Shown here piece after piece: positions 13,501 to 24,726 of a stretch of 64,000 nucleotides of DNA. A program made the position numbers and the translations under genes. Below the pieces are notes generated by a model. The model made no database searches, was not told the DNA's origin, and saw only the letters and a program-made list of their open reading frames with translations. Position 1 is the first letter of the stretch; every line of letters begins with the position of its first letter. The stretch is from Polytrichum commune (taxonomy: Eukaryota > Streptophyta > Polytrichopsida > Polytrichales > Polytrichaceae): positions 69,083,554 to 69,147,553 of the forward strand of contig OX485803.1 in assembly GCA_950295325.1 (NCBI GenBank), written 5' to 3'.

Positions 13501-15583
13501 TGGCAAAGGGCACGAGTCCTCGAAGTTGTGATGCCGAGTGTTTGAAAGCTTTTGTATTCTGGCCTAGAGCTCACTTGCACCAACTGGGTGGTCCACCACT
13601 TGTGCCAAGATTTCGTCAAGCTGTCAGAGGATTTACTCACATCCAGAACTTAAATATCATCAGAACAGAAATACTATATTTCCTGGTATTCAAACGGTTG
13701 TTGCCGAATTATGTACTCAAATACTAGTATTGTACCAGTTTCACCATTATTCACTCTCAATATGTATATGTTGTATCTCCTAATATCATCAGAACAGAAA
13801 TACTATATTTCCTGGTATTCAAACGGTCGTTGCCGAATTATGTACTTAAATACTAGTATTGTACCAGTTTCGCCATTATTCACTCTCAATATGTATATGT
13901 AGTATCTCCTGACTGAAGTCTTGAGTCATTCATAATGGAAAATTCAGAAAGGTGTTTGATGGGTTCTTTCTAGTTCCGTGGCTGGTGAAATTATATTCCA
14001 TCGCCTCCCAATTATCATATTGGAATCCATGTTCCACCAGCTGTTTGAACTGTTCTTCCAAGATGATATCTGGCAAAGGCTTGCCCCACATGTACATTAG
14101 TTTGACTCGTAGTGAGTAGACTGGTAATAGAAGAACAGTGAAAAAAGTATCATAGCGTTTTGTGTATATGTGGGTATTATTCAGCAGCCATATTTGACTG
14201 GTGCTGTGTTGTTCCTTCTTCCACGTGATAAATTTCCGGGAGGAAATTAAAGTTTAGCCGATTGAGGGAAAGAAGTTGAAGAGAAGAGGACAAATGGTGG
14301 GTCCAGACAGCAGTGAGGTTAGGCTAGAATCGTAAACAAAAATTCTTTCAACAAACATCTTCAAAGCATTTGAAGCCAAGTGGAGCATTTAGGTACACTT
14401 TGACATTTGCTTCTGTATGATTGTTTTTCATCAGGTATGGTCAGAAGGAAAAACAAGGCGCGACTTGTGGGTCTCGATTGAGGATTTCTACAAGAAAATA
14501 GACACAACGGGTGATTCTGAGACTTACACAAATGTATCCACAACACGACCAATTTATGCAGCCTCGACGACCGAGGACTGGGATTTCCAGCCCCAGCCTC
14601 GGTTTTTCTGCGACACGGAGCAGGCACATTACCGGCGAGTCGAATGGGTTGGGTTCCGAAACAACCTCTACTTTGCACCCAAGCTTTTCGCGGTCCCGAG
14701 TTTCCGACCTGTTTTGGAGGACCTTTTCCCCAACCACAATGTGCTCACGAATCTGCTCCGGTCGGTTTTGTTGCCGGGCGACCCCGTGTGGGGGCGGGTG
14801 AAGCAAGTTCATGACGTCCATTTCCGACATGCCAACCAACGGGTTGGCATCCAACTTAGGTATTTCCACGGAAAATCGGACTTCGATCTCTTTCACATCC
14901 AAAATGAGGACCACATTGAGGAATGTCTTGTCGAGCACGGGTTCTTGCCAAACCCTAACCCTAACCGAAGCATCGACAATTTTGTGAATGAAGAATCGGA
15001 CGTGAGCGCTGAGGTCCAAGTAGGTGAGTCAGAAAACACTGAATCCCTTGATGAGCATGACCTAGTACTGGCCCCCATGAACGTCACGACCATTTTTGTC
15101 ACATCTCTTTACCAGAGCCTGTCCACCCGGCTGTCGAGAAGCTATGTCCGGACCGCGTTAGGCACCGGGGATGCAATTGGGGTTGTCCAACTCACCCATG
15201 AAGACGAACAATTCTATGGCGTAGAGGTTGACCGGCAAGCTTTGACAGAAATCTTGTGCCTGAGCCTCACCGACCACCTAATTTTGACCCCCCTCTCCAC
15301 GTTCGGGGCCCTCGCTCAAGGGTATGGCGGCCTCACACCGTGGTTTGTCGACCTCCGAGCGGACACCCCGACACCTTGCGTGAGGGCCCAAACCTCCGAG
15401 ACATGTTACCAAATCCCCGCGTCCAAGACCTACCTGTGCCCTCATGATGTCCAAGTGAATGGAAAACTAATGACGGATGTTGTGCCCTACATCTCCGACT
15501 GCCACCTGGTTGAGGATCCGTTTTTCAAAGTGAATGGTGCAGGATTAGGTATGCAGCTGTTAACTGTGAATTCATCCCGATGA
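10524..15583 (+). CDS. FUT: GT37 xyloglucan-type alpha-1,2-fucosyltransferase, two exons
   Basis: Coding exons are 10524..11240 and 14435..15583, joined in phase 0 across a GT-AG intron of 3194 bp, giving 621 residues. The first in-frame ATG is at 10524 (a second is at 10539); the open frame runs further upstream but without an ATG. A basic N-terminus and a hydrophobic segment at about residues 24-45 predict a type II Golgi membrane protein. Family hallmarks seen: GLGNK at 190, CEPFEG at 225-230, VGIQLRYF at 376-383, TSLYQSL, and STFGALAQGYGG at 527-538 near the C-terminus. Known GT37 enzymes move fucose from GDP-fucose to galactose on xyloglucan or to arabinose on arabinogalactan proteins. 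An acidic, poorly conserved linker of about 50 residues lies between VGIQ and TSLY, and is also present in the paralogue at 35259. The acceptor substrate cannot be read from sequence. Family assignment is very secure; the exact start is less so. Confidence 0.93.
11241..14434 (+). other. 3.2-kb phase-0 intron of the first fucosyltransferase gene
   Basis: The donor is CAG|GTACTT at 11240/11241 and the acceptor is a T-rich tract ending TTTTTCATCAG at 14434. Joining the exons gives an uninterrupted protein that aligns with the paralogue at 35259, which has no intron at this point. The intron holds no recognisable gene. It carries a 129-bp tandem duplication (13651-13910) and AT-rich low-complexity DNA. 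Confidence 0.85.
13651..13910. repeat. Near-perfect 129-bp tandem duplication inside an intron
   Basis: Two adjacent copies start at about 13652 and 13781 (offset 129 bp), each beginning ATATCATCAGAACAG and ending around GTATATGT[T/A]GTATCTCCT. Only a few differences are visible, so the duplication is recent compared with the other repeats in the window. The period is a multiple of three, so both copies stay open in one frame, but no coding function is suggested. Confidence 0.9.
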
Positions 15584-15621
15584 TTTGTAGCCATTTTTGC
15601 AGCCAATTTTGCAGCTTACAT

Positions 15622-15782
15622 GACACCGACATATTGCGCAAGGGCCCCAAACCCACGAGACGTATTACTTAATGGCGGATGTCGCGTCCTACATCTCTGA
15701 CTGCCACCTGGTCGAGGACCCGTGATCGACACAGAATTGGTATGTAGCTGTTAACTGTAAGTTAATTGTGATGATTTGTAGC
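15622..15782 (+). pseudogene. Decayed duplicate of the fucosyltransferase 3' end
   Basis: Starting 40 bp after the stop codon, the DNA repeats pieces of the end of exon 2: a copy of the ACACC..TTGCG..AGGGCCC segment, the ACGGATGTTGTGCCCTACATC segment (here GCGGATGTCGCGTCCTACATC), the GACTGCCACCTGGT segment, and the terminal ATGCAGCTGTTAACTGT..TGATTTGTAGC segment, in the same order. Intervening parts are deleted and the frame is broken. It is best read as a tandem duplication of the last roughly 250 coding bases that has since lost sequence. Confidence 0.82.
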
Positions 15783-16909
15783 TATTGTAGCTTTCTGTAC
15801 TCAATCACATAAGAGCATGTTTACATACGCGAACAAGGGCCGAGAGAAGAAACTAGTGAGGATTTCTTATGGTCACGGTCCTTGGTCACTCACTCATACT
15901 GAAGCACGGGTTAGTTCCATGATCAACTTCCCCTCATAGTTTAGGTCACCTTTTTTTTCTTCCTTCTTTCTAAGAGATATTCTTCTTCTGATTATTGGAT
16001 ATACCTCCTACAGGTAGAATCAATGTACAAAATAAGGGCCTGAAATCAGGCCTGGATATGCGCTTGTACCATAAATTTCCCAATATCTATCTTCATTCAA
16101 CATTCTTTGCACTTGACCATTGATTCAAACCAGATGACTATTGTGATCTGTTGTATGCAGTGATTAGATCAGTTGGAGTCCTAAAATCACTAGAGTGTGG
16201 ACAGTGTATAATGCTTTTTACCTAGCCCAAAAGACTCATGATGTCCATGTATGGACGATAATGAACAATTTTAAGGTTGATGCACAAAATGCTTACCCTT
16301 GCCCTTGCATCTCCGTGACCTAGTTCATAGATTGGGGTTTGCAAGTACTTTGCAGCATTTGTGAGCTAGCCAGAGCTTCATGGCACTCATAAAGGATCGA
16401 TTATCCAGAGCAGATTCTTTGCTACCAAAATTTGTTCTACGTCCCTTGAGCATTTCACAGCCAGGGATTCGTAGTGTTTTACTTAAACTCATCCACTAGG
16501 AAGGTGAAAATGCAGTGAACTCTTTTATAGTCTGCAAAATGGATTTTTTGAAGTATTTCCACTCTGGAATTCGCACTAAAGATACGAATTAGTCTAGTGG
16601 GGTCCATTGAGTGAATGAGCCCTTGTGTAACCAATCAATAATAGCTGTCCAGTTGAGAAGAGTGATCAAATTTGGCCCATGTACATGACAGGTTATGTTT
16701 TCTTGAAATAGTGATTCTAGATTTGATATGAACATTGTAGTACCTAGTATAAGTTACAACTAAGCTAAGCCCTCAGCTTCATGGCAAACACAAAGGATCG
16801 TCATCCAGACAGAAATGACATATAACTTGAGTTATTTTTAAGGCCTGAAATCATTATAAAAAGAAAACTTGACATTGAAACTGGCATCACACCCTCCAGT
16901 GATGTATAA
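15783..16909. other. Gene-free stretch after the fucosyltransferase
   Basis: No gene or strong repeat was seen. It probably holds the 3'-UTR/terminator of the upstream gene in its first few hundred bases; no polyadenylation signal stands out. Confidence 0.4.
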
Positions 16910-17473
16910 GGGCCGCTTCACACTATGGCCGTCCAAGTCGAGAGGCTATGGGATTGAATGGCCAAACTTTGTTGAGAGTCCAAAGAAATGTGCTGAAAAT
17001 AGTCAATAAAATACAGAAATTGAAGCCTTCGGCCGGGCATAGTGTGAAGCCTCCAAAGGCCAAGCCCAGAGTCCAAACCTTTGGCCGTGAACTCCCACGG
17101 CCTCTAGGCTTGGACGGCCATAGTGTGAAGCCTCCAAAGGCCAAGTCCAAAGGAAGAAGGAGCATTCCGTCTTATTTCTTGCCCAAAACAACCCCTCCAA
17201 TCTAACGGCCAAGATCTTGTCAATAATTGATTTTTTAATGGAAAAAATTGACGCCCTCTCGACCATAGTTTGGGTTTCCACTCCCGTATGACCCAAACTT
17301 CTTTTGAGAGTCCATCGCCTTGATTTTTTTTTAAATAGGCATTTTAAAGTGCGACAGCCTTCGGACTTTGGCCTCTAGTGTGAAGGATTGAGAGGCCGAA
17401 GTCTTGGTTTCTTGCAATCTGATTGGTGGAAATTGACGGCCTCTCGACCTTTGGCCATAGTGTGAAGCGGTCC
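16910..17473. mobile_element. Tourist/PIF-Harbinger-type MITE, 564 bp
   Basis: The left end GGGCCGCTTCACACTATGG and inverted right end GGACCGCTTCACACTATGG match at all but one base, and TAA flanks both sides (16907-16909, 17474-17476). A 3-bp TWA target duplication with a GG-starting terminus is the PIF/Harbinger pattern. The core motif GGCCATAGTGTGAAG plus CCTCCAAAGGCCAAG is repeated inside, so subterminal repeats are present. The frames inside are repeat by-products. Confidence 0.9.
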
Positions 17474-17755
17474 TAAGAGCGTGATCACAAGTCTGTAACA
17501 CAGTTGCATGCAATGGCAGTGTGCTGGGTTGAGCTGCTTACAAACACTCACCAATTCAACCCAATCGGCATGAAGTCGTTAGCATGCCCCACAATTAGCT
17601 CCTGGGCTGCAACTTAGAGACGATATTGTGGGGCTTGCCTTAGCTCCTCAAAGTTGAGTCAATGGCAAAGCTTGGGAAGTCAAGCCCCCGCCCCCATATT
17701 CCAGTGATCGGGGAGTTTTTTGGGCATTCATAATCGGTTGAGAGCCTAGTGTTTG

Positions 17756-18125
17756 CAAGTCCAACCGGTTACATGTTGACGACATCCTTCGGTATTCCTT
17801 CATTAAATTTGAGTATATATTCTATAAATTCCTCTAAAACAATCGGTAATTTTCCTGCAGTCTTGAACTCCAACCGGTTATTTCTCAAACTCAACCGGTT
17901 CATCTATAACTAACTGCCGGTTCTCCCCGATCATAGTTTGCAAGTCCAACCGGTTACATGTTGACATCCTCCGGTTTTCCTTTATTGAATTGGGGTACAT
18001 TCTATAAACTCCTCTAAAACCATCGGTAATTTTCCAGCAGTCTCGAAATTCAACTGGATATTTCTCAAACTCAACCGGTTCATCTGTAACTAAGTTAACT
18101 GCCGGTTCTCCCCGATCATCACCAT
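17756..18125. repeat. 184-bp tandem duplication rich in CCGGTT
   Basis: Two copies, from about 17756 and 17940, share GCAAGTCCAACCGGTTACAT, TCGGTAATTTTCC.GCAGTCT, TTTCTCAAACTCAACCGGTT and CTGCCGGTTCTCCCCGATCA. The CCGGTT-type motif occurs about four times per copy. An inverted diverged single copy is at 56649-56803, and a fragment (CTCAAACTCAACCGGTTCAT) at about 29225-29250. It is thus a dispersed repeat that was duplicated here. Confidence 0.88.
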
Positions 18126-19228
18126 ACTCTCCTAGCTGCTGCTCGCCCACCAATGACTCTCACCCAACTGCCATGCATGCCCATTAGTTACCCGGTCACC
18201 ACGGTTTGCACCGTCCCACCATCGCGGATCATAGAGGTGGCACAAGATTGACTACTTGGCATCGACTTGGCACAAAGAGAGAGCTCCAATTTGGACAACA
18301 ACAAAAGGACTAGCAAATTACAATGTAGTGTGGTGATCTAAAGGGAAGAATTTTGTGGTGGCAATTGTTCGTTATAGTACCTATCAATGTTGTAAGATCC
18401 AATCACTTCAACCCAACAAAAGGATGTTTTTGGGGAGAAATGCTATTTTTCGTGGGCAAGGTCATATGAGCCTGCTCATGAAACATGGATCATACATCCT
18501 TGGTCATAGGGTGCCCCATGGTTGTGTGTGTTTTTCAGGCACCACTACCTAGAATCTCTTTGATGTACGGATTTTTTTTAAATGTAGGTAAGGTATCCTA
18601 AATATTGTATTTGGTGTCATGTTGACATCTTTGAGCGGTGTATGACAAGGCTTGTAGTTAAGAATGAACGTCAAGTAGACACATGTGACAATGAGATTGG
18701 ACTATGTGTTCAAAATAGGAACATCAATCTACTTTCAATAGTTAACACACTTAGGAGTGTCTAGTATGTGAGTGCGTAACAAGAAGAAGAAGAAATCTTT
18801 AACATGACTTTTTCTTTCATCTCAACTTCAATGTTGACACTTGAAATGACAATCTTCGTGATTCACAATGGGCTCGCTAATCGAATGATCTTGTCTAGCG
18901 ACCAAAAGCGTATGTGGAGTTGGAGGTGTCCATTAAGTATAGGCCCAAAGTTTAGCTCACCCAATTTTGGATAGCTGTTGAGGATTCATAAATTCATCAT
19001 CGGGTGCTGACTTGGAGGCGATCCGTCATGGCACGATTGAGGCTCTCAATAAGTTACACCAGGCATTTTATTTATCACTCCCATTCAAGATTCAAAAGCT
19101 ATATCAGTTGGTCTAAAAGTTCCAACTCCCATCTTATAAATGTACCTACTTACCAGACAACAAACTTGCCACGTATTGGAGTAAATTATTCATCATTTGA
19201 GGAAAAAGTGTTTGACATTCATAAACTT
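18126..19228. other. Gene-free stretch
   Basis: No gene, tandem repeat or inverted-repeat element was recognised. Confidence 0.4.
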
Positions 19229-19388
19229 ATAGTCCACCCACACTTACTGGTGCGGGCCACTAGTGAACAGTTCCTACCAACATTGGTTATAACCAGTGGC
19301 TCTCATTGGCTAAATCAACTCTAAAAGTTGCTCATGTTGGTAGGAACCGTTCACTGGTGGCCTGCACCAATAAGTATGGGTGGGCTAT
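19229..19388. mobile_element. 160-bp inverted-repeat MITE
   Basis: Left arm: TAGTCCACCCACACTTACTGG and on to GAACAGTTCCTACCAACAT; inverted right arm: TAGCCCACCCATACTTATTGG and on to GAACGGTTCCTACCAACAT. The arms are about 55 bp each with around 8 differences, leaving a short loop. No second copy was noticed. Confidence 0.8.
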
Positions 19389-19429
19389 TAGAAGACTGAC
19401 CAAAGACCCGAGGGGTGGACTCCTCATTG

Positions 19430-20580
19430 GATACCTAGATGATGTGTGTGGATCATTATGAAATTAATCCTTCTATATATAGGAACGTTATAAAGAGAGA
19501 AAATTGCACACATACTAATGGTAGGCTAGAAAATGGATTTGTGTATTTATACGAAGCTTTTCATAATAGGCCCTTATTTCATGTAAAATCCACTTTCACT
19601 CTCATTGAGAAAGTCATTAAACAAACTTTCATCCATAGCATGTAACTCAACAATTGGTACTATTCATTGAGAGCACCGGCACTTGACACTAATCACTTCT
19701 TATATCATTTGGTGGCACTAATTCATGGCATAAAATGAATTTAGTATCATCTTTTCCTCCAAGTAGCTAGCCGCCGTAGTATCTTTACCACCTCCACTAT
19801 TTATAGGCAAATACTTATTAGCTCTTATATTTGTAGATTCTGATCTCCCGAATTCAAAGGAAGCCATTTTTTTGTACTGATTTTTGAGATTTTAAAAATA
19901 CAGTTTCCTAAATTTTTGTTTGTTCCATAAATAGTTCAATTAGTGCCAAAGTGGTAAGGTACCACAATGTCTCTTTTTCACCAAGTACGATTATCTTTTC
20001 CTCCAAGTCGCTTGGTAATCTTTTGAGGAACTTCTTTGTGAGTAGCCAAGTATTCTTTAGTAATTCTTTTACAAGTCTTCAAGTAATTAAGTAACCAAGT
20101 AACCCCTTTGCAGTTATCCGAATAATTGAGTAACCAAGTAATCTTTTGTAGTAACTCTTTTGTAGATATTCAAGCGGTCAAGTAACCAAGTAATCTTTTT
20201 GAGTAGCTCTTCCATAGTTCTCCAAGTATCGAGAAGCCAATTAGTCCTTCTTCAACAATTAACTTTCACATTTTCTCCCAGGGGTGGACTCTTCATTGGA
20301 ATCCTAAATGACATGCGTGGGTCGCTATGAAGTTAAACCCCGGGCTACATACAAGAAGATTGTAGAGCAAAATGAGTGTATACATACTAACGGCAAGTTA
20401 GGAAATGGACTTGTGTATTTATACTAATTCTTCCAAAGCAATGAAGTAAATGCCTCAACTACATATAAAAAATATAAATCTCAAATAAAATATTCATTTG
20501 TTACGTATAAAATCCACTTTCAATTTCCAATACGAAAGTCATTGAACATATTTCATCCATAGCATGTAACTCAACGATTG
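19430..20580. repeat. Diverged direct repeat, about 860 bp apart
   Basis: Blocks GGGGTGGACTC.TCATTGGA, GTGTATTTATAC, AAAATCCACTTTCA and TTCATCCATAGCATGTAACTCAAC occur in order at about 19411-19650 and 20280-20580. Between them lies a stretch with many TAACCAAGTAA / TCTTTT.GTAG repeats (about 19980-20240). Confidence 0.65.
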
Positions 20581-20780
20581 CATCAAGCAAACAAAGACAA
20601 AAGAAAAATATTTTAGTCATAATCTAGAGAGGAAAACTCAAGGGAACCCATGAGCGCTTCATAAACGTTCATTTTGTAAATACCTAAAACCCAAATGCAA
20701 ACCGCAATAGGAATGAACAAGGTAGTCATTGAGAACATTACCACATGACAACAATGGATAATAACTTGAATTGGATGGAA

Positions 20781-21155
20781 CTACACCAAATATAATATTT
20801 AGTGTCACCTATTCTAATTGTCTTGCTCAATACTAATCGCAAACCGCGGTGTAGTGTCACCAACACTAAATGTTAACCCAACATTATTTGTCACTCCTTG
20901 TAAATTCGGGGGGGGGGGGGGTATAGAGTTACAATGTTGCAAATACTGTCACTTACCAAGTCAATATTCATCCAAATTTCCATCATCCTTGACAATATTT
21001 TATCACAAGTTGCTGACAAGAGAAGGTAGGGTTTGGGCCAATGGATGAACTCATCCATGACAATATTTGTAAACTTATTTTTAAGAAGTGTCATCCAAAA
21101 AGTTACCATAGTGACATTAAACACCATATGACACTAAATATGATATTTAGTGTAG
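20781..21155 (-). mobile_element. 375-bp palindrome-ended MITE, family A, copy 1
   Basis: Ends are CTACACCAAATATAATATTT..AGTGTCA and, inverted, CTACACTAAATATCATATTT..AGTGTCA. Each terminus is itself a palindrome around CACTAAATAT/ATATTTAGTG. The whole element is the reverse complement of those at 41635 and 56820 (shared ACCAAGT..ATCCAAATTTC, AACTTGTGATGAAATATT in reverse, GATGGATGAACTCATCCAT). A poly-G run interrupts it. Confidence 0.88.
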
Positions 21156-22885
21156 CACATCTATTGTCATTTTCCTCTTTTAACCCTAGGCCCCCCTTAT
21201 GGTATGTATGCACACCAATACCTTAAACAATACTCCTTATTACATTCACGTTACTTCATATGTGATATGAACATCCAACCCCCCGGGGTGCAAGATAAAA
21301 GTGTATACAATCGAGGCCCACCTACTTTAAGGTATGTGAACCTAACATAGACTTGTATTACAATCATTTATAAAAATGTACCACATCACTTAATCTAAGA
21401 ATGGAAATCTAGGCGCCTTGTACATTGGTAACCGTAATCTAGAGAGGTGTTTTTTGTACGCTCACATACCCTTAAAATTTTGCATTGTTAGTGAAGGGTG
21501 ACATTACCATGTGATTTTGCCAGGAATACACATTTCTAAAAAGGATTGGTTATTTCTTTGAGTGTCACCTTTGTACAACATACCAAAGAAGTCATCCTAC
21601 CACTAGACAAGTTGCTTGTCCTATAATGCATCAATGGGATTCTTCAACAAGGTAGGGTCAATGAGCTCATATTCATGTCATAATGACAGTCAACGATTTT
21701 TCTTTCTTTGTGATTTTTGTATTTATATGTGTTGAGTAGCAATATTCATATTAAGCGGCTTGTACTACTTGAAGGAGCACAATTTGATGTCGAGTAGTAG
21801 CTAAGTATGAAGAGGATAGTAACTATAACCCATAGCCATGACCCCTTGCAATTTGTAGACTAGAACCCCCCACCACACACACACACACAAATGAAATTTG
21901 ATTCTCACTCAACTTGATTCCTCCTCACACTAGTTCTGTATGTTGACCAACTTGTATCACCCAATTATGGGTTATAGTTGTGCACACTTGCCGCTTCTAC
22001 GGTTCATGATGGAAAAATAATGACTACAATGATTATCCCATTCAACGAGGGTGGGAAATTAGTGAAAGTGATATTAAATTTCTTTACGCCATGAACTTAG
22101 TGCTACCGGAAGATCTAGGGTTCTGGGAACCCCAACTCTATGGTAAATGAGCATGTATTTATGAATTTAGTATCACTCAGTGAATATATCAACCCTCGCT
22201 ACTTTTGAGATTTGACAAAATAATGCATGTTCTGGGCATTAGTACATAACATTATTCAATTGATGAGTCGTGTTCATGGGCCCAACAATAGATTCCATGA
22301 TAAGAAATCTAGATGTTGAATCCGTTCACTTTTAAATTGAATATGAAGTCAGGGCAGTTGTACACAACTCATCAACTAAGTAATGTTATGTACCACACAC
22401 ACAAAATGGGATAATCATTGTCCTTGTAACCTACAAATAGGCTCAAACTTGACATGTCATTTATTATACTTTTACAATATATTTGAGGAAGGATCAATCG
22501 TTCTCACCAATTTTGTATTGGTATTTGAAACCCTCAACCTAACTTTATGTTACTCTAAAAGAATGAAAGTGTAAAGAAATCACCAACATCTACTGCCTTT
22601 AGAAACCCTCAACTCTACCATTTGGAAGCAGTTTTAGGTAACTCATGCACATGCTAGACTTATCACAATGTCTTCACCATACACACCTCTTAGTGTTGGC
22701 CACACTAATTATAACGGCCTCCAACTCTATGTTCATATACAAGCGACACAAGGTTGCTTGAAAGAAGTGAAGCATACTATGATCACCAAGTGTTTAACCT
22801 AAAGTATAACCACATACTACGACACTCGATTTTATGACATCTTGACTCTACGACACATTTCCTATGGACCAAACTCTCTACATCA
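21156..22885. other. Gene-free stretch with old repeat copies
   Basis: No gene was seen. About 21580-21705 resembles the LINE-associated segment at 46200-46335, and about 22050-22245 resembles 3830-4180. Confidence 0.45.
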
Positions 22886-23406
22886 TTTATGATATTTAGT
22901 GTCACGTACACTATTTGCAAAGGACTTGAACTAGAAGCCTGGAGATTTCAAAGTGTCATGTCGCTAATTATCAATATGAATCCATTTGTCAACATAAGTA
23001 ACTCGTTCAAGTGAAAAAATTATGTACATTATGAAATTTATAGTAGTACATTGGGGTACTTTAGATGATAGACTTGTGGTTTAGTATGCAAGGTAAAGAT
23101 ATTTTGAGCGTACTAATGGTTAGTGTCACGTGCTCGCATTTTAGTATGCAAGAGTAAGATATCTTTGAGCATACTAATGCTAAGTGTAATTTGTGTACAC
23201 TTTAGTCAGCTTGTAGACTATTGTGTAACATAGGCATACACCTCATAACATTATTGAACATACTTATGCCAAGATATTAGTGAGCACACTTGAACTCCAA
23301 GTGTCATGAGGTGACACTTATGGTGAAGTATTTAATCATCAACATAACCTAGCATACGCCTCAAAATAGGGTAAGTGACACTGTTACACCTATGACACTA
23401 AATACT
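22886..23406 (+). mobile_element. 0.52-kb palindrome-ended MITE, family B, fullest copy
   Basis: Begins GATATTTAGTGTCACGTACA and ends GTGACAC..CTATGACACTAAATAC. The interior differs from family A but the CACTAAATA-type terminus is shared. Copies: minus strand 24727-25210, truncated 2996-3405. Confidence 0.8.
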
Positions 23407-24726
23407 AGAAACAATGTAGTGCTAATATATAACTCCATGCTACGACTGTGACGTTTGTTATACGACATAGTTTGGGTCCCATTTATCATAAAGAAAGACG
23501 TAATAAATGTGCATAAGTGATGGGATCCGCATATTTTTAAAGGTTCGTATGTGATCAATACTTTGGAACATGCAAGGGAGCCTTGGAGAACATTGTGAGC
23601 ATATTTCTCCAATACAAATGTTCCTTCACATTTATGAATTTTCATCATGTATACAACATGACATTTAATATTGAAATAAACAAATTTAAATGAAAACTCT
23701 CGATAGTACGACACCTTCTTGCATGACCAAAGTTGTCTTATTAAAGAGGGAGAACAATACGTTTCTTACTAAACTTAGGTAGATGCATTAATGTGCACTT
23801 TTCGTGTACATTGATTGACCTAAAATCTAATTTGTAGCATGTTGTACTCTTTCTCAAAGATTGTTTTATAATGTATGATTGCATTAGCTGATTTGGTGCT
23901 AATTTTTTAAGCTTTGAAGTCAATATTGAATGGCCCCCATCATTGGGCATAATTCACTGATTTTATATTGGTGCACGCTTGAGTTTTTAAAAAAAAATAA
24001 AATTAAGTGTTATAATAAAGACAAAAGCACGAGAACAATGGAGCATGGAACACTTAAACTTGTCTTTGTGTTATTATTGTTTATGAAAATATCAGTTAAA
24101 ATTTTGATTTTAAAAACATGTTTAACATTATGATTATGATGAAGCAGGTCATGTTAGTACAAATCGTGGCTCTTTTGAACATGAACAAAGAGCCATTTTA
24201 ACACAAAAAGAGCCATTTTAACTAGTGTTTAACTATGTGGTAATTTCTTCTCTCCCTCTCACATTGGTAATACCTGGGAAGGTGGCTCACATCTAGATCT
24301 AAACTAGATTTACAAAATCTTTAAAATTAAAACAAAGATTGAACATTCCTTCATGGATATTCAATAATAAACATGAAATCTAGTGTGTAAGCTTTAATGA
24401 GTAGCCAAAAATATAATGAAAACTTTACGGACCTTGTGCATGGCCAACAAAATAGCAAGACGGTACTACGGCCCACAAGAATGTGATTATAATGTACAAG
24501 ATTAATAACACAAATTTAGTGGTGGCCTATATGATAAAATGGCTCAATGGCAATCCAAAATGAGCGTGGTCCGGACAACACAATTAAGCATTGTGTTCAT
24601 TCCACGTGTACAAAAGAGCCATGATCTCTACTAGTGTCATGTTTGTCATCGAAAGGTGGGAGTAGTAGAGAGGCTCTTCAATTTATGTTTGCTTCTTTTG
24701 GAAGTTGATGTACGAACACAATGTAT
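23407..24726. other. Gene-free stretch
   Basis: No gene or clear repeat was recognised between the two inverted family-B MITEs. AGAGCCATTTTAAC is duplicated at short spacing near 24190-24220. Confidence 0.4.

Noticed and set aside
14441-15019. 192-codon minus-strand open frame
   Set aside because: Antisense to exon 2 of the first fucosyltransferase, with no motif of its own.
16948-17296. Repetitive frames with GHSVKPPKAK-like repeats
   Set aside because: They lie inside the Tourist-type MITE and reflect its subterminal repeats.
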